Source: Platerodrilus igneus
Lineage: Eukaryota; Arthropoda; Insecta; Coleoptera; Lycidae
NCBI GenBank assembly: GCA_036346225.1
Contig: JARFIW010000995.1
Coordinates: 2,815,716 to 2,879,715 of the forward strand
Direction of reading: 5' to 3'
Length of the DNA: 64,000 nt
Positions 13,071-23,961 of the stretch are shown here, piece by piece. Within the stretch, counting starts at the first letter, position 1. The number at the start of each line of letters is the position of its first letter. The notes beneath the pieces are model-generated. The model had not been told where the DNA came from. It ran no database searches and was given only the letters and a program-made list of their open reading frames with translations. The position numbers and the translations under genes are program-made.

Positions 13071-13372
13071 TTCATTTACATTTCCAATGCTCCACCCGAA
13101 AGTACTACATTAACCGGGAGGCGAGTTTTTTGTTGCCTGGAAATTTAGAATTTTGCCGAACCCTTGCCGTTCCAGGCAAGGTAGGGATCTTTAACGTGAG
13201 TGACAACACTCACACACGGGACCTCCATTTAACCTCTCATCCGAACGAGGGCGTAATTTTTGTGAAAAATGCTCACCTGTCATTTCTCAAGCACTCGCCC
13301 GTGTTGGGATTAGAACCCAGGACCTTGGGATCCGTAGTCTTACGCTTACTACATTGATCCACGGTGACGCCT
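13071..13372 (-). mobile_element. SINE A copy 2, inserted in the piggyBac left end
   Basis: A 302-bp tRNA-derived SINE on the minus strand, flanked by CGTGGAAAAGACCG at 13057-13070 and 13373-13386 (14 of 14). The duplicated bases are the inner repeat of the piggyBac terminus, so the SINE landed after the transposon was in place. On the minus strand the head has a B box (GGTTCTAATCC), then the conserved body, the internal stem (13162-13181, CCTTGCC/GGCAAGG) and the 3' hairpin near 13080-13110. Its base pair at the top of the internal stem is C-G where copy 1 has T-A. Confidence 0.92.
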
Positions 13373-13386
13373 CGTGGAAAAGACCG
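13373..13386. repeat. target-site duplication, right (SINE A copy 2)
   Basis: Identical to 13057-13070. Confidence 0.9.
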
Positions 13387-13609
13387 CAACGGGAATCATT
13401 TCGCTTTTACAAACAAATGAATCATGTATAAAACTGTTGTTCCACCTCCTAATCGTCACTAAGTTAATGGAGGGAGATTTGCAACTGTATCCACGTAGTT
13501 ATCTGGCGACAGTCCCCCGCAGTACGTGTTGCAGTGAATGTCTCTCGTCTGTGCGATGTTTTCCACCGTGTGCACCCGCCCACACCAGTTACAAAATTTT
13601 CGCGATAAA

Positions 13610-15371
13610 ATGGATACTGAAGAACGTAATAGGATATGTCGAATGTTAGCTAGTGTTGAAAAAGAAGAAGAACGGAACACTATTCTTCGGCAAGAACAGG
13701 ATAGAGTTAGGAAAGTTCTTTTTGAAAATGATAGTGATGAACATGACATTGTAAATGAAGATGATTCTGAAGGTGACGAGAACCACGTTGACGTCAGTGA
13801 TTACAACACTGATACTGAAGAATCGGCAAATGAGTGTTCTAAAGCATTTGCTCCATTGAATAATAGTCTTTTCTACTTATCAAGAGATGGAAACACGAGA
13901 TGGAATATGTACAAAGGAACCACTGTTGGTCGCGGGAGAATAAGAACAAAAGATATGGTATCACATTTGCCGAGATCGAAACATGAAGCTAAGAATGTAT
14001 CATCAGCAATTGAATCCTGGTCACTGTTTTTTCCAGATGAAACTTTGGATACTATCGTCGGATATACAAATATTTGGATTCGAAAATACGGATCAAACTT
14101 TGAACGGGAACGAGATGTTTTACCGACCTTCTAAAGGCAGCTATAGGACTTCTATATCTTGCAGGAGTTTTGAAAGCGTCACACACAATTTAGAAGAGCT
14201 CTATTCCAAAGATTGTACTGGGGTAAATTTTTTCACAATGACAATGAACATAAAACGACCACGCATTTTATTACGGGCGGTTCGTTTTAACGACATAAAT
14301 TCTAGGACTGAACGTATGAAATTCGACAAATTGTCACCTATAAGGGAATTGTTTGACGGGTTAGTTGCGCGTTGCAAAAATTACTACAGTGTTAGTGAAT
14401 ACGTTACCATAGACGAAATGTTGAAAGTGTTGCGTGGTCGCTGTTCATTTAGACAATATATTGCTAATAAACCCGCAAAATACGGAATTAATTTTTTTTC
14501 ACTGGCTGACGCTCGGGCCTATTACACACTGAATATAGAAATCTATGTGGGAACTCAACCGGACGGTCTCTTTCGTCTGAACAACAGTAGTCAAAGTGTT
14601 GTTGAACGTCTAGTGCAACCAATATCGGGAAGCGGCTGTAATGTGATGACCGATAATTAGTACACGTCAATACCACTTGGGCAAATCTTTCTTACTAGGC
14701 ATAAACTGGCCCTTGTTAGGACAATGCGAAAGAACAAATGAAAAGTCCCACCATTATTTGTTGAAACAAAAGGTAAACCAGTATGCAGCAGTATTTTTGG
14801 GTATCAAGAAGACGCCCTCCTTCTTTCATATGTTCCAAAGAAAAATAAAGAAAAATTCTCTGGAGAAGCTGGAAAAACCTGACGTGTTAACGTATTATAA
14901 CCTTACTAAAGGTGGTGTCGATGTTGTTGACGAGTTGAAAGGTGAATATTCAGTGTCTAGGAAAAGCAATCGTTAGCTTCTTACTTTATTCTATTCGATG
15001 CTAAATATTGCAGGAATCAACAGCTACGTGATTCTACGAGACAAAACTGAAATAATAAGTAGAAATCATTTCTAAAAACTCTTGCTATTAAACTTTGCAG
15101 AGAACATATGAAATCCCGTGTTAGAGTACGAAGCGTGCGCAGTGGAGTGAAACGAAAACTCACAAAATATCTTGGAATAAAGCTTCAATCTGTTGCAGAA
15201 ACCTCAAATAACTCAGAAGAAAGATGTGCCTGCTGTGATAGAAAAACGAATAGGAAGACAAAGACAACTTGCAATCAATGTTCCAAATTCATATGCAGAA
15301 AAGATACAACTTTTACGTGTGTTAGTTGCATCAACGGCAACCAAGATGACAATGAAAAAAGTGATGAATAA
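13610..15371 (+). pseudogene. piggyBac transposase, broken
   Basis: The chosen start (13610, MDTEERNRIC) opens an acidic N-terminal region (SDEHDIVNEDDSEGDE and similar) typical of piggyBac transposases. The DDE-type core is spread over several frames. It includes TIDEML (about 14410-14430, first catalytic Asp), RGRCSFRQYIANKPAKYGI just after it, MTDN (about 14645-14658, second Asp) and KGGVDVVDEL (about 14911-14940, third Asp). A Cys-rich C-terminal finger (CACC, CNQCSKFIC, CVSC) ends at 15371. The lesions are a frame change near 14130, an in-frame TAG after MTDN at 14658-14660, a TGA and frame change near 14740, and a TAG in place of a conserved Trp after SRKSNR at 14974-14976. All three catalytic Asp remain, but the enzyme cannot be made in one piece. 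Confidence 0.9.
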
Positions 15372-15741
15372 ATAAAAGACATAGTTACTACATTACTATT
15401 TGTTCTATTTATTTATAGAATTGTTGTCACTGGATAATTTAGTAATTATTTCGATCATTCATTGTGTGCATAATAATTATTGTAAACATTATTCCGATGC
15501 ATAAAAATTTCATTACACATAATTAGGGCATTATGAATTTGTTTCTTTATTGTTATACATGTTTGTAAACAATAAAAAATAATAATAACATTAAAAAGAA
15601 ATAATTAAATAAAACACATTAAGAAATAAAGATTATTAATAGACACCATCTCATTATGGTGATGCTATTTTTATGTTGCGGTCTTTTCCACCGTGTGCGC
15701 CCGCTTACGTTCTAAATTTAATGCGCCTTCTCACGGGTTAA

Positions 15742-17540
15742 GATTGATAGCAAGGAATTTTGTATTCCAAAGTAGTACTTTTATGAATCAATTACTATGA
15801 TTAATAATGTATCACACTAGCGCCTACGACAGCATCGTTTGGACACGAAATTGTGCTGATTCAGAGAAATGGAAAGTCTCTTTTTCTGGTTCTACGTAAC
15901 CTTTGCGTAGGTTAATTTCAAACACAATGTAACGTATTTTTTTCTAGTTAGTTACACATTCCTTATAAATCTAATATCATGTTTCGATAATATAAAATCA
16001 TAATTTATAATTGTGTGATCACAAAAGATAGTTTATAAAGTATATAATGGATTATGCGCTCCTTCGCTTTCTATATCTAAGTTACAACACAAATCGTTGA
16101 CATTGTACCTGGAGCTATCTTCTTTTTGGTACCATCTTAGGATGAGGAAATGCGGCTGTATTCGTCTACGTCTGGGTGCTAGAACAACTTAATTATATGT
16201 ACTACTATAAACGCATTTTAAAAGCGCGACTTTACAACGTTCAAAGGACGTTGTGTAACAGAAGAAACAAGAAGTAAGAGCGAAGTCGAATAAAATAAGT
16301 AACGTCTTTTTCAAAGTTGGCTTGTATGTATTTAGCTTTGATACCATGGAAGAAATAACATAAAACCATTCCCAGCAGTAGATTATTTAAGATCGTCTGA
16401 AAGTAAGCAAAAATATATATTCCACACAACGGCAAACCCTTCCTAGAATGCAAGCAATAACGAAAGCAAAATATCTTCCAATGAATTTTGTTGTTCGTAT
16501 GGGAAAGAAACGTACACTTTAAAACATCCCTGCGATTTATGCAACCAGACATACAGCCAAGCAAATAAAATTTCCTGACTTTTAGAAAAGAATAGAGGTT
16601 TGTATGATAATCGATTCTCGCTACGAGGATACCACAAAATAACTTAATTAGCAGACCGATTTTATTAACCATAAAATTTGGGCAAGCTCGAACGTGCAAA
16701 TAGCAAAATAGAATTTCACAGAAAATAAGCAGATAACAACCCATTTAAAGTATTTAATGAGCGAGAAGCTTTAAACTTTCGACGAATAACTATTTAAAAT
16801 AACAAACTAACTAACACGTATTTCAAGGTAGAGTGTTTAGGAGAAACCAATGCTTGCTTGTTTTAACAAATTGACTGTTGGAAATAACAAGCGGCAGTTA
16901 GAGTGTTTTACAAGAAATTGCTTAATGCGTGCTTCTAGGTTTTAGAAATGTTTTACGTTAGTATTATCGAGACTTTTAAACGCGGTGAAGGGTATGTTTC
17001 ACCCAATGAAAAGAATTTATAGAAGGCGTACTTGTTAAGTTTGTATAATTTGAGAATAACAAAAAATGTTTAGATTAGCGTTTTAATTAAGGTAGTTGCA
17101 ATTTAATGCAGAATCGTAATATTTCAAAAAGTTACCGTAACACATTTACCAAAATTCCCTATTACTATTTTGATCATTGCGAAAATCCGTTGCAAAAACA
17201 TTCAGTCATGACAGAAACCCACAGTGATAGCATTCTGCCACAGCAGAAAACACCTTGATAGCGATTTCTGTCAAACCACCGACTTAATTAATCGATTTGA
17301 CCCTTCTTGCAGCCGGATTGTTAAAGAGTAAAGAGATGAAACTTACAAAAATAAAAGAGTATTATTTAGTGCAGATTGCTACTCCAGGAGGTTTTCGTAA
17401 TGGCAAATTTTCAAATCATGAAACTTCAGTCACGACCAAATATTCTATTCAAGAATTTAGGTTATGACAAAATGCCCCCTGTCTATGAATTTTTGCTCTA
17501 ATCAATGCTCTACCAGGGGTGTTTAGAGAGGGCTAAATTT
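15742..17540. other. gene-free AT-rich stretch
   Basis: About 1.8 kb. A hydrophobic 167-codon open frame on the minus strand (16241-16744) is the only long frame; it has no recognisable motif and its composition is what AT-rich DNA gives by chance. Confidence 0.5.
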
Positions 17541-17544
17541 CCAA

Positions 17545-17803
17545 GGCGGCTGATTCCAAGGTTCCAGGTTCGATTACCGACACGAACCGCTTGGAAAATG
17601 TTAGGCGAGCATTTTTCACAAAAATACGCCCTAGTTCGGATGAGAGTAAAGTGTAGGTCTCGCATGAGTGTTGTCTTGCACGTTAAAGGTCCCCATCTTG
17701 CGTGGAATAACAAAAATTCGACAAAATTTAATATTTTCAGGTAAAAAAACTCGTCTTCTGTCCAATGTAGTACCTTGGGGTGGAGCATTCGAAAGTCAGA
17801 TAT
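17545..17803 (+). mobile_element. SINE A copy 3, eroded
   Basis: Matches SINE A from its B-box region (AGGTTCGATTACCGACACG near 17566) through the body (GCGAGCATTTTTCACAAAAA near 17604) to the tail (CCAATGTAGTACCTTGGGG near 17761). The A-box half of the head is not recognisable. The internal hairpin has decayed and the 3' hairpin loop has changed from TTCG to TTGG. No clear target duplication was found, so the ends are approximate. Confidence 0.8.
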
Positions 17804-18483
17804 ATGGGTCAAATTCCGTTGCAGTACCCACAGATATTGGAAAATGTATTACATTAAGGTATCGCTACTTTGCCTACCTTAAATAAGGAGAGAAGAAAGT
17901 AGGAACTGCTGAATTCAAATTGTACTATGTATGTATCTATCTGTAAAGGACGTTTGAACTGCACAGTAAGTATCAGATTTAAATCATAGTAGGTTAAATT
18001 CTTTAGTATTTGATAAGAAAAGTTAATATATACCAATGATGTGTATTTTTTTCATAATCATTCTTTAATAAATTCAACACAATTTTGAATTAAATAAGAA
18101 TTGCCTCCAGAACAGGGTACAAGCATTAAATGGAGTATACATTGGTTTAGGTTTTATCTTGGTCAGGTTTCAGCCGATTTGAAAATTTCTCGCATATTCA
18201 AATTCCCCACTTCGAATGAACCTGCACCTTGCCGAACTTTTAGATTACTAGAACAGGTGAAATGGCTTGCGTGTTCTAATGAGCTAAAGAGCCAAACTAC
18301 AGGTCCAACCAAAGTAGTAGGGTCGTTAGTGAGGAACCAGACTAAGACAGGTCTCCGAAAGAGGTTAGCGGCTCTTTCGGCACTTAGATTAGCAGAGACT
18401 ATAGGAGTCGGTATGGCAGTCTAAGACACACTACCGCGATGTGAAGGCAACTGGAAATTACCACATTACCTCCCAAGTACACA
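17804..18483. other. stretch upstream of the RTE-like LINE
   Basis: Contains an open frame at 18101-18424 (107 codons, not recognised) on the same strand as the LINE that follows. It may be the LINE's untranslated leader, but I cannot place the element's 5' end. Confidence 0.3.
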
Positions 18484-20426
18484 GTGTACCTAAATGGTAG
18501 TCAAATGATGGCATTCTCTGGCGTAAAAGACTCCGGAGTTAAAATAGTCCCCCATTCGGATTTCCGGGAGGGAACTATTTCGGCAGATGCGATCGGAAAG
18601 CTCAGAATAAGAGTCGTGAACATTTTGCGAGTAGGAGCGTGGTATGTTAAAAGTATGAAGCAAGTAGGTAAGATAGAGAACCTAAAAATCGAAATCAATA
18701 GGTTAGCACTAGACGGAGTAGGAATCAACAAAGTTCGGTGGCCAGAGACGGGGATTTTTGGAGTGGAGGCTTCCGGGTAATACATACAGGAGCAGAGGAA
18801 AAAAATTTGGGGGTGGCGATAGTTATGCGGAAAAAGGTAGAATACTTTTAGAAAATTACTTACAAAAGAACGAAAGAGTACTCATGGTTAGATTAGAATC
18901 TAAACATCTACCTCTAGCTACAGTGACGAAGAGGTAGAAGCGATCTACAAAGATAGCGAAGACATACTAAGATACGTAAAAGGACATGAAAATTTAATAA
19001 TTACGGGGGATTTTAATGCAGTGGTGTGTGAGGGTAGGCAAGTAGTGGTAGTAAGTTTATTTGGTTTAGGCACGAGAAACGACAGGGGAAATAGGCTGGT
19101 AGAATTTTGCGACAAGAACAATTTAATCATCACAAACATATTATTTCAACATCATGCTAGTAAACGATATACGTGGAAGATGCTAGAAGATGTAGGAAGA
19201 TATCAAATAGATTACATTCTTGTTAGACAACGGTTTAGGAATCCGGTAAGACTGTAGAAGCTATCCAAAGGCAGATATAAACACTGACCACGACATCGTA
19301 ATTATGAAGGCCGCACTTAAATTTAAAATTTTGAAAAAAGAAACGAAAAAATGCACTTTGACTTAGAAAAACTGAAAGATAAAAATATTCTAGAAATATT
19401 CGAAAAAAAGTCAAATAAATTGCTGAAAGAGAATATCTGATACTAAGGAAGTAGAAACAGAATGGAATAACATTAAATCTAGCCTAGACATTCCGGATAG
19501 TACATATCTTATGCAAAGAGCAAGCAGTGGTAGTAGAATTAGCTCAGGAATGTAGAGAAGTAAACATTAGGAAAGGGGTGAGAAAGGGATGTGCCCTATT
19601 CCCATTAATTTTTAGCTTGTACATCGAAGAGGCAATGAATACTGTCAAATGCAAGAACACATTTGGAATTATTATGCGGGGACAAAATATTGATATGCTT
19701 AGATTTGCAGATGATATAGCGGTATTAGCATCTAGTAATGAACAGTTAGAAGCTGATCTTAATAAAAATGGAAGCAGTTCTAACAGAGAGATATGGTATG
19801 AAAATTAACAAAAATAAAACTAAAGTATTAGTATGTAAAGGTGGAGAAAATAAATCAAAAACAAGAATACAAATAGGTAACGAGAGGTTAAGGATTTCTA
19901 CTACCTAGGAAGCCAACTAACGCAAGATGGAAAGAGCGTAAAAGGTATAAATAAAGATTAGGGCAAGGTTCTGCTACATTTAACAAGAAAAGGCTACTAC
20001 TGTGTTCATAGAAAAGATTGCTTAAAACATATGTGTGGTGCGCAGCACTGTGCGGTTGTGAAGTCTAAACAGTAGGAGAAGCGGACAAGAAAAAGGTAGA
20101 AGGCTTTGAAATGTGGTGCTACAGACGTATGATGAAAATATCCTGGACAGACAAAGTTTAGAACGAAGAGGTACTAAAAACGGTAGGGGAAGAAAAAAAT
20201 TTGTGGAAAACGGTAAAAAATTAGAAAGAGGATGATAGGCCACATACGACGGCATGAGGGAATAGTGCGGAATATATTAGAAGCAGAGATAGGAAAACAG
20301 AGAAGTAGAGGTAGACCTGGGTTAGACCACTGTACACAGATAGTAAAAGATGCAGGCTCTAGGACTTTCAGGGAATTGTGTAGGCTAGCTCAGAATAGAA
20401 ATCAATGGAGGTACGCATTCAACTAG
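18484..20426 (+). pseudogene. RTE-like non-LTR retrotransposon (LINE), internally deleted
   Basis: The endonuclease half starts near 18600. RVGAWYVKSMKQVGKIENLK is a form of the usual TWNVRS start, followed by NKVRWPETG. After a frame change come LIITGDFNAVV (about 18990-19022), RNDRGNRLVEFC, SKRYTW, QIDYIL and a TDHD motif near 19285, all typical of AP-type endonucleases. The reverse transcriptase is represented only by its second half: GVRKGCALFPLIFSLYIEEA (19578-19637) and LRFADDIAVL (about 19698-19727, catalytic DD). The fingers and first palm motif are missing, so about 1 kb seems deleted near 19491. The C-terminal MIGHIRRHE...GRPGLDH domain (20232-20426) is typical of RTE-related proteins in insects. 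Several stops and frameshifts make it non-functional. Confidence 0.85.
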
Positions 20427-20935
20427 TCCCAAGATGGATAAACTAATGACGAAAAATAACTGTACTTAAGCATGATGATAATTATTATAAGCAACTACAA
20501 GTATCGGTTAGGCAATATTCTCGAATGATGTTAATCGTGTGAAAGGATTTACTGTAAAACTATGAATTCGACAAATGCCTAAGTGTTGGGGGATCTTGGC
20601 AATCCCCTACACTGAATCTCGGTGAAATAGGGCATAAACTTAGAAATCAATAGAAAGGGAATCAAGCTGTATACAGGCTGTGTGAGAATTTCAGGGAACT
20701 GTGTAGGCTAGCTCAGAATATAAATAAGTGCAGGTACGTGTCCAACCAGTTTTGACACGGAAAACCCAATGATGAAAAAATAAGCACCGATAAATCTGAT
20801 GATTATAATAAAGAAGTACTAGTGTTGGTTGTGAAATATCTGCAACTAATGTTGACTGTGCGAAAAGATATATTGGAAAATATATTAAATCGGCAAATGT
20901 TCAAGTGCTGGGAGAACTTGGCATCCAGAGGCTGC
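20365..20935 (+). repeat. LINE 3' end present twice, head to tail
   Basis: TTCAGGGAATTGTGTAGGCT with its following ~250 bp (20365-20620) recurs in diverged form from about 20690 (TTCAGGGAACTGTGTAGGCT) to 20935. Both carry a GATGAT-type A/T-rich tail (20472 and 20800). The pattern recurs in unit 2 near 22395 and 22723. Confidence 0.7.
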
Positions 20936-20939
20936 ATAT

Positions 20940-21310
20940 ATAATGCATTTTTATCAAAAATAAGAAAAATAAATGGCTTTGTATTTATCTTACAATGATC
21001 GATTTTTAGGTTTGTATTTAATGCGTTTTACGGTATCTTACAATTAATTAATTTTCACAAGTCACGTTACTTGCTATGTATTTACAATATGCTTATATAA
21101 TACAGAGTGATTATTTATACACGCGCAATTTACGTTTTTGCATTGTACATCAATGAATAAAAGTACGCTTGTATTATACAGGGAGTAACCATAAATTTAC
21201 GTAAAATTTTAGTTTTTTCAGTTTCTATTATATTTGGTGGAATTTATTTTAGAATTAGGTTTTCAATGACTCTCGTGACCCCTAATCAAAAAAGACTATT
21301 TCTTGAAATG
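20940..21310 (+). repeat. dispersed repeat R1 (contains TACAGGGNGTNA motifs), copy 1
   Basis: Matches in inverted orientation 26262-26625. Shared landmarks are AATGATCGATTT, ACATCAATGAATAAAAGTAC and TCTCGTGACCCCTAATCA. It also occurs in tandem unit 2 (about 22970-23340). The ATACAGRGTG motifs are common at edges of insect non-autonomous repeats; no coding capacity is seen. Confidence 0.75.
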
Positions 21311-21439
21311 AGTGCAAAAGATAATATAAATAAAAAAACTGATATTAGTGGTTTGAGCTCGATTTACACATATTTACTTAATTTTAAAACATAGCTACAT
21401 ACCTAATGTAACATTTGTTAATATGTTTAACGTTATAAA

Positions 21440-21515
21440 TACATACACACATACACACTACACAACCTAACGCATGCGCATACCCACACACACACACATA
21501 CATACAGACAAACAA
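21440..21515. repeat. CA-rich microsatellite
   Basis: Interrupted CA/CATA tract (ACATACACACATACACAC and similar), repeated at 23470-23545 by the tandem duplication. Confidence 0.85.
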
Positions 21516-21520
21516 CAACA

Positions 21521-23550
21521 TTCCGGATAGTACATATCTTATGCAAAGAGCAAGCAGTGGTAGTAGAATTAGCTCAGGAATGTAGAGAAGTAAACATTAG
21601 GAAAGGGGTGAGAAAGGGATGTGCCCTATTCCCATTAATTTTTAGCTTGTACATCGAAGAGGCAATGAATACTGTCAAATGCAAGAACACATTTGGAATT
21701 ATTATGCGGGGACAAAATATTGATATGCTTAGATTTGCAGATGATATAGCGGTATTAGCATCTAGTAATGAACAGTTAGAAGCTGATCTTAATAAAAATG
21801 GAAGCAGTTCTAACAGAGAGATATGGTATGAAAATTAACAAAAATAAAACTAAAGTATTAGTATGTAAAGGTGGAGAAAATAAATCAAAAACAAGAATAC
21901 AAATAGGTAACGAGAGGTTAAGGATTTCTACTACCTAGGAAGCCAACTAACGCAAGATGGAAAGAGCGTAAAAGGTATAAATAAAGATTAGGGCAAGGTT
22001 CTGCTACATTTAACAAGAAAAGGCTACTACTGTGTTCATAGAAAAGATTGCTTAAAACATATGTGTGGTGCGCAGCACTGTGCGGTTGTGAAGTCTAAAC
22101 AGTAGGAGAAGCGGACAAGAAAAAGGTAGAAGGCTTTGAAATGTGGTGCTACAGACGTATGATGAAAATATCCTGGACAGACAAAGTTTAGAACGAAGAG
22201 GTACTAAAAACGGTAGGGGAAGAAAAAAATTTGTGGAAAACGGTAAAAAATTAGAAAGAGGATGATAGGCCACATACGACGGCATGAGGGAATAGTGCGG
22301 AATATATTAGAAGCAGAGATAGGAAAACAGAGAAGTAGAGGTAGACCTGGGTTAGACCACTGTACACAGATAGTAAAAGATGCAGGCTCTAAGACTTTCA
22401 GGGAATTGTGTAGGCTAGCTCAGAATAGAAATCAATGGAGGTACGCATTCAACTAGTCCCAAGATGGATAAACTAATGACGAAAAAATAACTGTACTTAA
22501 GCATGATGATAATTATTATAAGCAACTACAAGTATCGGTTAGGCAATATTCTCGAATGATGTTAATCGTGTGAAAGGATTTACTGTAAAACTATGAATTC
22601 GGCAAATGCCTAAGTGTTGGGGGATCTTGGCAATCCCCTACACTGAATCTCGGTGAAATAGGGCATAAACTTAGAAATCAATAGAAAGGGAATCAAGCTG
22701 TATACAGGCTGTGTGAGAATTTCAGGGAACTGTGTAGGCTAGCTCAGAATATAAATAAGTGCAGGTACGTGTCCAACCAGTTTTGACACGGAAAACCCAA
22801 TGATGAAAAATAAGCACCGATAAATCTGATGATTATAATAAAGAAGTACTAGTGTTGGTTGTGAAATATCTGCAACTAATGTTGACTGTGCGAAAAGATA
22901 TATTGGAAAATATATTAAATCGGCAAATGTTCAAGTGCTGGGAGAACTTGGCATCCAGAGGCTGCATATATAATGCATTTTTTATCAAAAATAAGAAAAA
23001 TAAATGGCTTTGTATTTATCTTACAATGATCGATTTTTAGGTTTGTATTTAATGCGTTTTACGGTATCTTACAATTAATTAATTTTCACAAGTCACGTTA
23101 CTTGCTATGTATTTACAATATGCTTATATAATACAGAGTGATTATTTATACACGCGCAATTTACGTTTTTGCATTGTACATCAATGAATAAAAGTACGCT
23201 TGTATTATACAGGGAGTAACCATAAATTTACGTAAAATTTTAGTTTTTTCAGTTTCTATTATATTTGGTGGAATTTATTTTAGAATTAGGTTTTCAATGA
23301 CTCTCGTGACCCCTAATCAAAAAAGACTATTTCTTGAAATGAGTGCAAAAGATAATATAAATAAAAAAACTGATATTAGTGGTTTGAGCTCGATTTACAC
23401 ATATTTACTTAATTTTAAAACATAGCTACATACCTAATGTAACATTTGTTAATATGTTTAACGTTATAAATACATACACACATACACACTACACAACCTA
23501 ACGCATGCGCATACCCACACACACACACACATACATACAGACAAACAACA
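21521..23550 (+). repeat. tandem duplication, unit 2
   Basis: Near-identical copy of 19491-21520. It begins with the same TTCCGGATAG and ends after ACAGACAAACAACAAC, where the sequence becomes unique (TATCACATAC). Confidence 0.93.
21557..22456 (+). pseudogene. RTE-like LINE reverse-transcriptase C-terminal part, duplicated copy
   Basis: Carries the same GVRKGCALFP and FADDIAVL motifs and the same C-terminal GRPGLDH domain as the first copy; one residue differs visibly (SRTFREL in copy 1, SKTFREL here). It has no endonuclease part because it arose by DNA duplication from inside the LINE, not by a new retrotransposition. The same interrupting stops occur in both units, so the element was already dead when duplicated. 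Confidence 0.85.
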
Positions 23551-23961
23551 ACTATCACATACAACACAACATATACATTAAATAAAGGTATCAGGTATCC
23601 TGTTAAAAAAGAAAATTTGAAATATTTCAAAATCTGACATAATTTTTAATTTTTATTTTTACATTTCTTCTTATACAAATCATATATCCTTCCTACATTT
23701 AAAAGTATATATAAAAAAAACTACTTTATGTTTAATACTTAATATTGATGTTAATTTTTTAAACAACTCATCTTGTAAGTTGCAATTAATATTTGTATAA
23801 TTAGGCTAATTGTTTGTAACATTTTTAGAAGCCTGTGAACAAGGATTAAATACATCCGAAAATTTAGGCATTAAAAAAGAGTTTTCTTTTTACCAGCTGA
23901 CCTCAAACCCATTAAAAACATTCGATATTACTAGAAGGTCATTATCTTTAAAATATAATAT
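23551..23961. other. gene-free stretch
   Basis: Unique AT-rich sequence between the tandem duplication and the next repeat. A 79-codon open frame begins at 23810 and runs into that repeat; it is not recognised. Confidence 0.45.

Larger units (their letters stand above)
13038..15737 (+). mobile_element. piggyBac-superfamily DNA transposon, degenerate, with nested SINE
   Basis: Terminal inverted repeats: the left end begins CCCGGGAGAAGGCGCAT (13038) and the right end, read on the minus strand, begins CCCGTGAGAAGGCGCAT (15737). An inner repeat (GTGGAAAAGACCGC) follows after 3 nt on the left and about 29 nt on the right. That short/long spacer asymmetry is the hallmark layout of piggyBac ends. 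The right flank is TTAA (15738-15741), the superfamily's target; the left flank reads TTTA (13034-13037), probably mutated. Removing the SINE and one duplication gives about 2.38 kb, normal for the family. The transposase inside is broken. Confidence 0.9.
19491..21520 (+). repeat. tandem duplication, unit 1 (2,030 bp)
   Basis: Starts inside the LINE at TTCCGGATAGTACATATC and ends in a CA-rich tract (ACAGACAAACAACAACA). Unit 2 follows directly. The units differ by a few single-base changes and homopolymer-length changes only. The bases ACA precede both unit starts, a possible microhomology at the breakpoint. Confidence 0.93.

Noticed and set aside
12884..13357. 157-codon plus-strand open frame
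   Set aside because: Most of it is the antisense of SINE A copy 2 plus the piggyBac terminus; coding would be accidental.
16241..16744. 167-codon hydrophobic, Cys-containing open frame on the minus strand, possible membrane protein
   Set aside because: No recognisable motif, composition (Phe, Leu, Ile, Tyr, Lys, Asn) is what AT-rich DNA gives, and a second frame overlaps it. No start context, splice structure or conservation could be assessed.
18501..18785. 94-codon minus-strand open frame
   Set aside because: Antisense of the LINE endonuclease domain.
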